A DNA stretch of 63,587 bases from Phycisphaeraceae bacterium (lineage in GTDB: Bacteria > Planctomycetota > Phycisphaerae > Phycisphaerales > Phycisphaeraceae): contig JADLFV010000100.1 in NCBI GenBank assembly GCA_020849625.1, positions 1-63,587 on the forward strand, written 5' to 3'. Of this stretch, positions 25,859 through 33,111 are shown piece by piece. Made by a program: the position numbers and the translations under genes. Each line of letters begins with the position of its first letter. Positions within the stretch are counted from its first letter, which is position 1. A model generated the notes under the pieces. It saw nothing but the letters and a program-made list of their open reading frames with translations, was not told the origin of the DNA and made no database searches.

Positions 25859-27093
25859 CCGACGTCTGCGGAATCGAACTCGGCGTCGTCGGGCACCTGC
25901 GTGAAGCTGATGCGCGTCGGGGCGCTGCCGCGGGCGGCGAACATGGCGCCGCTGAAGACCGCGTCGCGCCCGAAACGCCAGGCGATCGCGTCCATCGTCT
26001 CGGCCAGGCGGTTCATCCGACGCTGCGGCTCAAACAGCGGTAGGGCACAGCCCGTCATGGTCTCCAGCTTCAACAGTACCACCGCCACTTTCATGGGAGC
26101 ACCGATCGGATGCGCGGGCCACAGTCGCGCCGCATGATGCACCAGGGTCAACGTGTCATAAGCGTGCGACAGGTCGCAGCCGGTCTCCCAGCGCCGGCCG
26201 CCCTCGCAGCGGACGTAGATCGACATGGCCCCGGCGCAGTAACCCAGTCGCCTCATGCGGCGGGCGGCCTTGTGCAACATGCGGATCATCACCTGGTACG
26301 CCAGTTCGTGCGTGCGCAGCCTGGGGGCCAGCACGTGCGAATGGCTGACGCTGCGGCGCTGAGTGGGGCGGTAGGGCAGCGCTTCACCGCGCATCTGGGC
26401 GTACCAGATCGAGCCGAGCACGCGGCTGGCCCAGATGCGATGCAGTTGCGATTCGCGCAGGGACCAGAGCTGCTCGACGGTGGTGATGCCGTGAGCAGCC
26501 AGGCGCACCGCCATGTTGCGGCCGACCCCCGGCAGGTCGGTTAGCTTCAGTTCGGACAGGCGTGCGGGCAGTTCATCGATTGACAGCAGCACCAGGCCGT
26601 CGGGCTTCTGCAGGTCGGTGGCGATCTTGGACAGCCAGATGTTGGGCCCGATGCCGATGGAGCAGCGAACGTGTGGACCGCACTCGGCGGCGATGGCGCG
26701 TTTGATGCGTTCGGCGATGGCGGCGGCCTGCTGCGGCGAGCGTTCGTTGCTCATCAGTCGGCCGTACATCTCGTCGATGGAGCAGACCTGCTCGACGTGC
26801 AGGGCGGATTCGACGGCACGGATGATGCGGTGATGGAATTGCACGTACAGGCGCGGCCGGGCCAGGGTCAGTTGGATCTGCGGACAGCGGCGGCGGGCCT
26901 CGGGCACCGACGTGCCGGTCTTGACCCCGCAGGCCTTGGCCTCGTAGCTGGCGGCGATGCAGCAGGTGGCGTCGGTGCCGTCGATGGGCACGATGCCCAC
27001 CGGCTTGCCGCGCAGGGCCGGCTGCACCTGCTGCTCCACCGAGGCGAAGAAGCTGTTCATGTCGATAAACAGGTATCGGAACAGGCCGGGCAT
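25828..27093 (-). CDS. Y-family DNA polymerase (DinB/UmuC-like)
   Basis: Low-fidelity lesion-bypass polymerase, 421 residues. The catalytic acids are present in FIDMNSFFASVEQQ and CSIDEMYG. The helix-hairpin-helix LTDLPGVGRNMAVRLAAHGI and a little-finger domain (near residues 240-350) follow. The usual SIDEAYLD is SIDEMYGRL here. The start at 27093 (MPGLFRYLFIDMN) is chosen over frame extension to 27186 because homology begins at once; AGGT lies just upstream. The tail overlaps opgH. No SOS box was recognised. Confidence 0.85.
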   Translation of the reverse strand: MPGLFRYLFIDMNSFFASVEQQVQPALRGKPVGIVPIDGTDATCCIAASYEAKACGVKTGTSVPEARRRCPQIQLTLARPRLYVQFHHRIIRAVESALHVEQVCSIDEMYGRLMSNERSPQQAAAIAERIKRAIAAECGPHVRCSIGIGPNIWLSKIATDLQKPDGLVLLSIDELPARLSELKLTDLPGVGRNMAVRLAAHGITTVEQLWSLRESQLHRIWASRVLGSIWYAQMRGEALPYRPTQRRSVSHSHVLAPRLRTHELAYQVMIRMLHKAARRMRRLGYCAGAMSIYVRCEGGRRWETGCDLSHAYDTLTLVHHAARLWPAHPIGAPMKVAVVLLKLETMTGCALPLFEPQRRMNRLAETMDAIAWRFGRDAVFSGAMFAARGSAPTRISFTQVPDDAEFDSADVGYVGEVAPSS

Positions 27094-27233
27094 ATACCTA
27101 ACAATAACCATACAAAATAGCTTTGTCCAGAGGCGGCCAGGCTTCAAAATGTCCTGAAAAACCCGTATAAAACCGGGTGTTTTCAATGGCTGCTCAAACG
27201 GGAGGCCCCGTGCTCGGGTATCATGCCCGCCGC

Positions 27234-27713
27234 ATGAGCGACAACTTTCCCCAGCCCGCTTCGCCCGCCACGGCTGCGCCGCCGCGGTATCCGTCCGTTA
27301 TCAGCAACTCGGCCACCATCCACTGCAGCCGATGCGGTTACGACCTGACCGGCAGCACCGTCGGCGGTGTGTGTCCCGAATGCGGCACGCCCGTGTCGCG
27401 GTCGCTCGACCCGGCCGTCGGCGGCAAAACGTCCGGCTATGCCGTTGCGTCACTGGTGCTGGGCATCCTGTCGATCGTGGGCTGCATGGTGTACGGCCTG
27501 CCGTCGATGGTGTGCGGACCGCTGGCGATCTACTTCAGCGTGCTGGGCAAAAGACAGGTGCGGCGACACGAAGCGGGCGGCTCCAGCCAGGGACTGGCCC
27601 AGGCGGGGTTCGTGCTGGGGTTGATCGGCACGATCATCGCCGCGTTGTGCGTGCTGTTGATCCTGATGTTTATTCTGGTGCCGTTTCTGATCATGATCGT
27701 GACTTCGCCGTGA
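27234..27713 (+). CDS. Zinc-ribbon plus DUF4190-like membrane protein
   Basis: The 159-residue product has an N-terminal zinc ribbon (CSRCGYDLTGSTVGGVCPEC, two Cys-x2-Cys knuckles). Two membrane-span pairs follow (SGYAVASLVLGILSIVGCMV and LAQAGFVLGLIGTIIAAL), which fit the DUF4190 pattern. An upstream in-frame start at 27177 would add 19 residues. Function unknown; planctomycete genomes carry many such sensor-like membrane proteins. Confidence 0.75.
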   Translation: MSDNFPQPASPATAAPPRYPSVISNSATIHCSRCGYDLTGSTVGGVCPECGTPVSRSLDPAVGGKTSGYAVASLVLGILSIVGCMVYGLPSMVCGPLAIYFSVLGKRQVRRHEAGGSSQGLAQAGFVLGLIGTIIAALCVLLILMFILVPFLIMIVTSP

Positions 27714-27753
27714 GCGCCAGACGCGAGTGGTTTAGCGCAGCTATCATGCTGCC

Positions 27754-28857
27754 ATGCCCCAAGACATCACAACCGATACCCTCGACGACCTGGTGACACG
27801 CTCCGGCGGCGACCCCGGCACGCTCAGCGGCAAGATCGCCCGTGAACTGATGCACACCGCCCTCAAGCTCTTGGATGACCAGGCGGACGAGGGCGAAATG
27901 AAGCTGATCAGCCGCAGCCTCAAGGAACTGCGCTACGCCCTGAAAGTGTTTCGCCCTTATCGGGACGTACCCAAGATCAGCGTGTTCGGCTCAGCCCGCA
28001 CGCCCCCGCAGCATCCGCACTACAAAGCTGCTGAACAGTTCAGCCGTCTGATGGCCCAGGCTGGCTGGATGGTCATCACCGGCGCTGGTGACGGCATCAT
28101 GCGGGCTGGTCACGGTGGGGCGGGGCCGGAGAAATCCTTCGGCGTCGCCATTCGCCTGCCCTTTGAGACCAACGCCAACGAGTTCATCCTGGGCGATCCC
28201 AAGCTGGTCATTTTCCGCTACTTCTTCACCCGCAAGCTGGTGTTCATGTGGATGTCGCATGCGGTGGCGCTGTTCCCCGGCGGCTTCGGCACGCACGATG
28301 AAGCGTTCGAAGCCCTGACGCTGATCCAGACCGGCAAAGCGCCGCTGGTGCCCATCGTGGCGGTCGATGCCCCCGGAAGTAACAAAACTCCCGCCCCCGC
28401 CAGTCTGGTCGGCGAGGCGTGCTTCAGCACGCCGGGCGCTTCCACCCAAACCGGCGACTACTGGCTTCAGTGGAAGCACTACATCGAGACTCAGATGTTG
28501 GCCGCCGGCCTGATCAGCCCCGACGATATGAACCTGTTCATGGTCACTGACGACCCCCGGAAGGCTGTGGACGAGGTATTGAACTTCTACCGCAACTATC
28601 ACTCACAGCGCTTCGTCTATGACAAGCTGGTGCTGCGTCTGCGTCGGCCGCTGACGGACAAGCAGCTCGATGCGCTCAACGACGAATTCGTCAGCCTCAT
28701 CAAGGAAGGTCGCATGCAGCAGGGCGGTCCGCTGGAACAGGAGTCCGGCGAATATCCCAACCTGCCGCGCCTGCACTTTGAACACACCAGGCGCGACTAC
28801 GGCCGGCTGCGCCTGCTGATCAATCGCATCAACCAGTTTGATCAGAAAAACGCCTGA
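27754..28857 (+). CDS. LOG-family (lysine-decarboxylase-like) protein
   Basis: A 367-residue LOG-superfamily protein. The Rossmann-type nucleotide-monophosphate-binding signatures are SVFGSARTPP, ITGAGDGIMRAGHGG and PGGFGTHDE, the family PGGxGTxxE. Close homologues release nucleobases or cytokinin-like bases from nucleotide monophosphates. After IVAVDAPG the protein carries about 25 extra residues (starting SNKTPAPAS) encoded by a palindromic repeat at 28369-28433. The frame resumes at GDYWLQWKHYIE, so the gene is not broken. Confidence 0.85.
   Translation: MPQDITTDTLDDLVTRSGGDPGTLSGKIARELMHTALKLLDDQADEGEMKLISRSLKELRYALKVFRPYRDVPKISVFGSARTPPQHPHYKAAEQFSRLMAQAGWMVITGAGDGIMRAGHGGAGPEKSFGVAIRLPFETNANEFILGDPKLVIFRYFFTRKLVFMWMSHAVALFPGGFGTHDEAFEALTLIQTGKAPLVPIVAVDAPGSNKTPAPASLVGEACFSTPGASTQTGDYWLQWKHYIETQMLAAGLISPDDMNLFMVTDDPRKAVDEVLNFYRNYHSQRFVYDKLVLRLRRPLTDKQLDALNDEFVSLIKEGRMQQGGPLEQESGEYPNLPRLHFEHTRRDYGRLRLLINRINQFDQKNA
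28369..28433. repeat. In-frame palindromic element in the LOG gene
   Basis: An exact GCCCCCGGAAGT (28369-28380) is followed by a perfect hairpin GGCGTGC-TTCA-GCACGCC (28416-28433). The hairpin core is shared, with two changes that keep pairing as G-U wobbles, by the copy at 32776-32821. The element is translated as a Ser/Thr/Pro/Ala-rich insert in the LOG protein. Confidence 0.78.
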
Positions 28858-29066
28858 AAACGCCACGCTTGTTTCATAGCCGTGTTCCGAAGCCCACGGC
28901 GATTCGTCGTAAGCTTCCGGCGCGAAAAGGCCGTTTGTGCCGATTGATCGGTTCGGGACGTCTGCTACGTCGTCAATGGCGCGGTCGAGGTCTGTTTCAT
29001 GCAACATGCCGCTGATTTGAGGCCGATGTCCAGTGGTTACCGCGCGCACGATGCAAGGAAACGACC

Positions 29067-29276
29067 ATGGATTTCTCCACCGGCCCGTTGATGTTGAGCC
29101 TGCTGTTCGGCACGATCGGCTTCGGCATGTTCATGTTCGGCAAGAAGACACAACACCTGGCCGCTCTCGGCGCAGGCTGCGTGTTGATGGTCTTTCCCTA
29201 TTTCGTCAGCAACATCTGGCTGATGCTGTTGATCGGCGCAGGGCTGACCGCTGCGCCGTTCCTTATGCACGAGTAA
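29067..29276 (+). CDS. Small two- to three-span membrane protein
   Basis: The 69-residue product has spans at about residues 7-23 (LMLSLLFGTIGFGMFMF), 30-48 and 50-64. The motif FGKKTQHLAALGAGCVLMV resembles widespread short membrane proteins of unknown function. AAGGAAACG precedes the ATG. The 209 bases upstream (28858-29066) contain no other feature. Confidence 0.65.
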   Translation: MDFSTGPLMLSLLFGTIGFGMFMFGKKTQHLAALGAGCVLMVFPYFVSNIWLMLLIGAGLTAAPFLMHE

Positions 29277-29357
29277 CGCGGCCGCTTAGTGCATGTCCCG
29301 AACCTTTATAGCTTTCCGTTGGGTGCCACTGTCGCGTGCGGCAGTGCATGGTGCATT

Positions 29358-29380
29358 GCACGGCCGGCGCACGGCCGTGC
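29358..29380. repeat. Perfect 9-bp hairpin GCACGGCCG/CGGCCGTGC
   Basis: The stem has loop GCGCA and is followed by CACCCACC. It lies just beyond the stop of the minus-strand symporter gene and after the small membrane protein. There is no T-run. It resembles the GGCACCC-flanked palindrome at 2675-2694 and may be a dispersed repeat or a bidirectional terminator. Confidence 0.5.
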
Positions 29381-29388
29381 CACCCACC

Positions 29389-30783
29389 TCATTGACCCGC
29401 ATCAGATTCTGACGAGACGCTGCGCCAGTCGGGCCGGGCGAAGAACTGGCGCGTCTCGCGCACGATCAGCGGCGAAAGAATCAGCAGGCCCACCAGGTTG
29501 GGTAGCGCCATCAGACCGTTGGCCATGTCGGAAAACGTCCACACCGCGGTCAGCTTGGCGGTCGCGCCGACGAAGATCACCGCCACAAAGATCAGGCGAT
29601 AGGGCACCACCGCCTTGCGCCCCAGCAGGTATTCGAGGCTGCGTTCGCCGTAGTATCCCCAGCCCAGCACGGTGGAGAAAGCGAAGCAGACCAGGCCGAG
29701 CGACACGAGGATGCCTCCCCAGTTGCCCGGCAGGCCGTGGGAGAAGGCCTTGGTGGTCAGTGACGCGCCGGTGTCGTCGAGTTGCCAGGCGCCGGTGGTG
29801 ACGATGACCAGGCCGGTGAAGCTGACGATGACGATGGTGTCGATGAAGGTCTGGGTCATGCTGACCATGGCCTGTCGCACGGGGTGCAGCGTTTGTGCAG
29901 CAGCAGCCGCGATGCCACCGGTGCCCAGGCCGCTCTCGTTGGAGAAGATGCCACGTGCCACGCCCCAGCGCATAGCCTGGGCCAGTGTGGCGCCCGCGAA
30001 GCCGCCCACGATCGGTTCGGCATGACCGAAGGCGTCAGTGAAGATCAGGTAAATGGCCTCGGGAATGCCGCGGAAGTTGAGCGCCAGCACCACGCTGGCC
30101 GCCAGGATGTAGCCGATGGCCATCACCGGCACGAACGCGGCAGCGAAGCTCCCGATGCTCTTGATACCGCCCAGGATGACGATGCCCGAGACGACGGTGA
30201 GCACGATGCCGGTGATCCACGGCTGCACGTGGAAAGTATCGCGCAAAGCATCGGCGACACTGTTGGCCTGCGTCATGTTGCCGATGCCGAAGGCAGCGAT
30301 GGCTGTGGCGATGGCGAAGAAGATGCCCAGGGCCCGGCCGAACGGACCGCCGATGCCGCGGGTCAGGTAGAACATCGGGCCGCCGCTCTGTTCGCCCTTG
30401 GCGTCAACGCGGCGATATTTCACGCCCAGAAATGCTTCGGCGTACTTGGTCGCCATGCCGACCAGCCCGGTGACCCACATCCAGAACAGCGCCCCGGGCC
30501 CGCCCAGGTGAATGGCCGTGGCCACGCCCGCGATGTTGCCCACGCCCACGGTGGCTGCCAGCGCGGTGGACAGGGCCTGGTAGTGCGAGATGTCGCCTTC
30601 ACCGCCGTGTTCGCGACGACGGATCAAACCCAGCCACAGCGCGTAGCACAGCTTGTGAAATTGCAGCCCGCGCAGCACCAGCGTCAGGTACAGTCCCGTG
30701 GCCAGCAGCAGCGGGATCAGCAGGTATGGCCCCCAGATGATGTTGTTGATCCTGTCGATGGCGGCGTTGATCTGTTCGATCAT
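29389..30783 (-). CDS. Sodium:alanine symporter family transporter
   Basis: The 464-residue AGCS-family carrier brings small amino acids in with sodium. The family signature is seen in [20 protein letters not shown] and [11 protein letters not shown], then [12 protein letters not shown]. About ten hydrophobic spans cover the protein. It starts ATG-ATC-GAG at 30783 and stands alone between the small membrane protein and the signalling operon. Confidence 0.92.
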   Translation of the reverse strand: MIEQINAAIDRINNIIWGPYLLIPLLLATGLYLTLVLRGLQFHKLCYALWLGLIRRREHGGEGDISHYQALSTALAATVGVGNIAGVATAIHLGGPGALFWMWVTGLVGMATKYAEAFLGVKYRRVDAKGEQSGGPMFYLTRGIGGPFGRALGIFFAIATAIAAFGIGNMTQANSVADALRDTFHVQPWITGIVLTVVSGIVILGGIKSIGSFAAAFVPVMAIGYILAASVVLALNFRGIPEAIYLIFTDAFGHAEPIVGGFAGATLAQAMRWGVARGIFSNESGLGTGGIAAAAAQTLHPVRQAMVSMTQTFIDTIVIVSFTGLVIVTTGAWQLDDTGASLTTKAFSHGLPGNWGGILVSLGLVCFAFSTVLGWGYYGERSLEYLLGRKAVVPYRLIFVAVIFVGATAKLTAVWTFSDMANGLMALPNLVGLLILSPLIVRETRQFFARPDWRSVSSESDAGQ

Positions 30784-30867
30784 GAGGTGCTCTCAACCGA
30801 GGTGTGGTTCATGCGGCAAGGGCAGGGCCACGATACCGCATGCACATTGGCCGTCAAGAGTGCCCGC

Positions 30868-31773
30868 TTAGCGCTTGAAGAAGCCCACCGTCGATTGCAG
30901 GATGCGCTGGCGGACGCGCTGCTGGTCGGTCTGATCTTCGCCGGCCTGTATGTCGTGCAGGTTGGCCAGGCAGAAGCGGCAACCGAGCCGGTGCAGGTGA
31001 AAGTCCACGTAATCATGCCAGGCACGGTTTCCGGAGTCCAGTGTGCCCAGGTGAAAGGCGCCGATGGTGCTGCGCTTGGGACAACTTGGCCGGTGATCCT
31101 CCCAGACCTCGGTCAGCAGGGCGTCGCCCCCGGAAGTGCCGCCAATCTCGGCGGCTTGGCGAGCTTCCGGGGGCAGATGCTGGCGAATGCGAGCCAGACT
31201 GCGATGCTTGATGGAGGCGACGTGACCGGGACTGACGCCGACCGCTTCAGCGACTTCGCTGTTACTCAGTTGAGCGTAGAACAGCAGCTCGATCACCTGC
31301 AACTCGCGGAAGTTGAGCGATTCCTTATACCCGCTGACCAGTTGATCGATCGCTTGGGCCAGGGCCCGGCGCTGGGCGTCGCGGTGCTCGTCGCGGCGCA
31401 CGTACCAGCTAGCAGTGGGGTCCGGCGCGGGCAGGTCGATGGGCGCGGCGTTGTCATCCTTACCGCGCAGTTGATCGTTGAGCAGACACAGGCTGGCTGC
31501 CTGGCCGCGCTGGGCGTCGATGATGCGGCGGCGCAGGATGGTAAACAGGTATGTTTCCAGGCTGGCGTCGCCGCGGAATTGGCCGATCCCGCGCAGCAGG
31601 CCGATGAAGGCCTCCTGCACGAAGTCCTCCGCATCAGCCGGGCGACGGGCCCGCTGACGAGCGAAGGCCAGCAGGCGTCCCTGGTAGCGAGCCACCAGTT
31701 GCGGCCAGGCCTGCTCGTCGCCGCGCCGCACCGCTTCGATCAGAAATCGTTCAGCTTCGGATAGGCCGTTCAT
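30868..31773 (-). CDS. ECF-type sigma factor with C-terminal zinc-motif tail
   Basis: Sigma region 2 (DEQAWPQLVARYQGRLLAFA, then ADAEDFVQEAFIGLLRGI) and region 4 helix-turn-helix (LSNSEVAEAVGVSPGHVASI) are clear. After about residue 205 comes a tail with CPKRSTIGAFHLGTLDSG and HRLGCRFC. His-x3-Cys-x2-Cys is the pattern of zinc-binding anti-sigma domains, so this sigma may carry its own regulatory module. A GTG start at 31794 is also possible. It is the last gene of the kinase operon, three to 24 bases after the preceding gene. The linker holds a palindromic repeat. Confidence 0.85.
   Translation of the reverse strand: MNGLSEAERFLIEAVRRGDEQAWPQLVARYQGRLLAFARQRARRPADAEDFVQEAFIGLLRGIGQFRGDASLETYLFTILRRRIIDAQRGQAASLCLLNDQLRGKDDNAAPIDLPAPDPTASWYVRRDEHRDAQRRALAQAIDQLVSGYKESLNFRELQVIELLFYAQLSNSEVAEAVGVSPGHVASIKHRSLARIRQHLPPEARQAAEIGGTSGGDALLTEVWEDHRPSCPKRSTIGAFHLGTLDSGNRAWHDYVDFHLHRLGCRFCLANLHDIQAGEDQTDQQRVRQRILQSTVGFFKR
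31126..31174. repeat. Nested inverted repeat in the sigma-factor gene
   Basis: GCCCCCGGAAGT (31126-31137) faces GCTTCCGGGGGC (31163-31174). Between them GCCGCC (31139-31144) pairs with GGCGGC (31151-31156). The 49-base element is in frame and encodes PPEARQAAEIGGTSGG, linking region 4 to the zinc tail. Confidence 0.75.
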
Positions 31774-31797
31774 ATTCAAACATGAATCATACACCCA

Positions 31798-33108
31798 TCA
31801 GCTCAACTGCATCACCAGATACCCCGCCACGGCCAGGCCCAGCAGCAGCACCAGGCGCAGCGACCAGGTGTAGTACCCGCGTGTGGCGGCATTGAGAAAC
31901 AGGTACGTGCCGAAGATCAATACCACCAGCGCGATCAGCGAGAACCACGTCGTGCGCTGATGACGGACCTGCTGGGTCAAGTCATTGTTGATTGAGCGGG
32001 CCAGCGAGTCGATCAGCGTCGGACTGACTTCCATCAACAGCGCCTCGCGCCAGACCGTGCCGTACGGCCGATCGAAACGCTGGGTGAACTGATCGTCGAA
32101 CGGCTGGCGCGACTGCAATTGGGCAGCCACCAACTCGCACAGATCATCACTGACCAGTTCGACATGGGCAGGTGGCGTGAAATGAGAGCGCACCTGCGGC
32201 TCGAGGGCCTTGGCAGAAGCATCAATTGCGTCGCGGTGGGCGTCGCTCTGGCTGGTCTTGAATCCGTCAGAGTAAGCGATCAGCCAGTCGTGGCCGTTGC
32301 TGGGCTGGAAGGCTTGGGGATCGGTCAGCCAGAACACGCGATTGAAGCGGGCCGAGGCGCTGATGGCAGGATCGGTTGAGCCGATGATGGCGGTCAGCCA
32401 GCCGCTGCGATATTCATTGGTTTGGTTGCCGAGGCGGATGGTGCGTGTTTGCAGATCACGCGTGGCCAGCTTCACCAAGGCGGCTTTGTCGAACAACGCC
32501 TGATCGGGTGCCGCCGGCGGATCGAGTACCACCTTCAGTTCCGGCCGCTTTTGCCACAGACCCTCGGCCACAGCATCCTGAAGGCTGACCGAGATCAACG
32601 AGTCGTCCCGGATCGGCTCGAAACGCACAGCGGTGATACTGACGGGCAATTGACCGGCCAGACGCCGACCGACCGCTTGCGCCGCGGACTCCAGCGCAGG
32701 ATACACATCCGCTTCGAAGTCCTGATGCTCTTCCACAGCCGATGTCCACGGCGAACCGGCGATCGTCACGCTACCGCCCCCGGAAGTGGTGTCATCAACG
32801 AGGTGTGCTTCAGTACGCCGGTCGTCCACGCTCACGGAAGTGGCAGTCGCCACGTTGCCGTATTGCCTTATGACAGGCTGTGAGACGTGCTGCATTCTCA
32901 CACCGACAACCGCTGCCAGCAGGGCTACCAGGCAGATCACGACCATCGCAACGACAGCCATCATGCGCACTGCTGCGGTCGCCGCGGGGTGGCGATGCTT
33001 GTGACGTCGCTTGCTGATGATGTGGCTGACGAACACCACCACCAGAGCGATGACAATCAGTTCCTGCCAGCCGAAACCAAAGCTTGCGAGGTTGGCAATA
33101 GCGGCCAT
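31798..33108 (-). CDS. Membrane protein of the kinase operon, unknown family
   Basis: The 436-residue product has an N-terminal span (residues 14-28, QELIVIALVVVFVSH), a His/Arg/Lys-rich segment (SKRRHKHRH) and a second span (MAVVAMVVICLVALLAAVVG). A large soluble part (residues 75-375) and two C-terminal spans (TTWFSLIALVVLIFGTYLFL, LVLLLGLAVAGYLVM) follow. The soluble part likely faces the periplasm and may be the sensing partner of the kinase. Three bases separate it from the kinase gene. It contains the in-frame repeat at 32776-32821. Confidence 0.8.
   Translation of the reverse strand: MAAIANLASFGFGWQELIVIALVVVFVSHIISKRRHKHRHPAATAAVRMMAVVAMVVICLVALLAAVVGVRMQHVSQPVIRQYGNVATATSVSVDDRRTEAHLVDDTTSGGGSVTIAGSPWTSAVEEHQDFEADVYPALESAAQAVGRRLAGQLPVSITAVRFEPIRDDSLISVSLQDAVAEGLWQKRPELKVVLDPPAAPDQALFDKAALVKLATRDLQTRTIRLGNQTNEYRSGWLTAIIGSTDPAISASARFNRVFWLTDPQAFQPSNGHDWLIAYSDGFKTSQSDAHRDAIDASAKALEPQVRSHFTPPAHVELVSDDLCELVAAQLQSRQPFDDQFTQRFDRPYGTVWREALLMEVSPTLIDSLARSINNDLTQQVRHQRTTWFSLIALVVLIFGTYLFLNAATRGYYTWSLRLVLLLGLAVAGYLVMQLS
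32776..32821. repeat. In-frame palindromic element, second shared copy
   Basis: An exact GCCCCCGGAAGT (32776-32787) lies 12 bases from the core GGTGTGC-TTCA-GTACGCC (32802-32819). That core matches the LOG-gene hairpin at 16 of 18 positions, with both changes keeping pairing as G-U on this strand. In the membrane protein it is read on the opposite strand and encodes roughly TGVLKHTSLMTPLPGA-equivalent frame residues HLVDDTTSGGGSV. Confidence 0.72.
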
Positions 33109-33111
33109 GAC

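Noticed and set aside
29782..31764. Long 660-residue plus-strand frame over the symporter and sigma genes
   Set aside because: Composition is that of an antisense shadow, it lacks any domain, and both genes beneath it have clear family motifs on the other strand.
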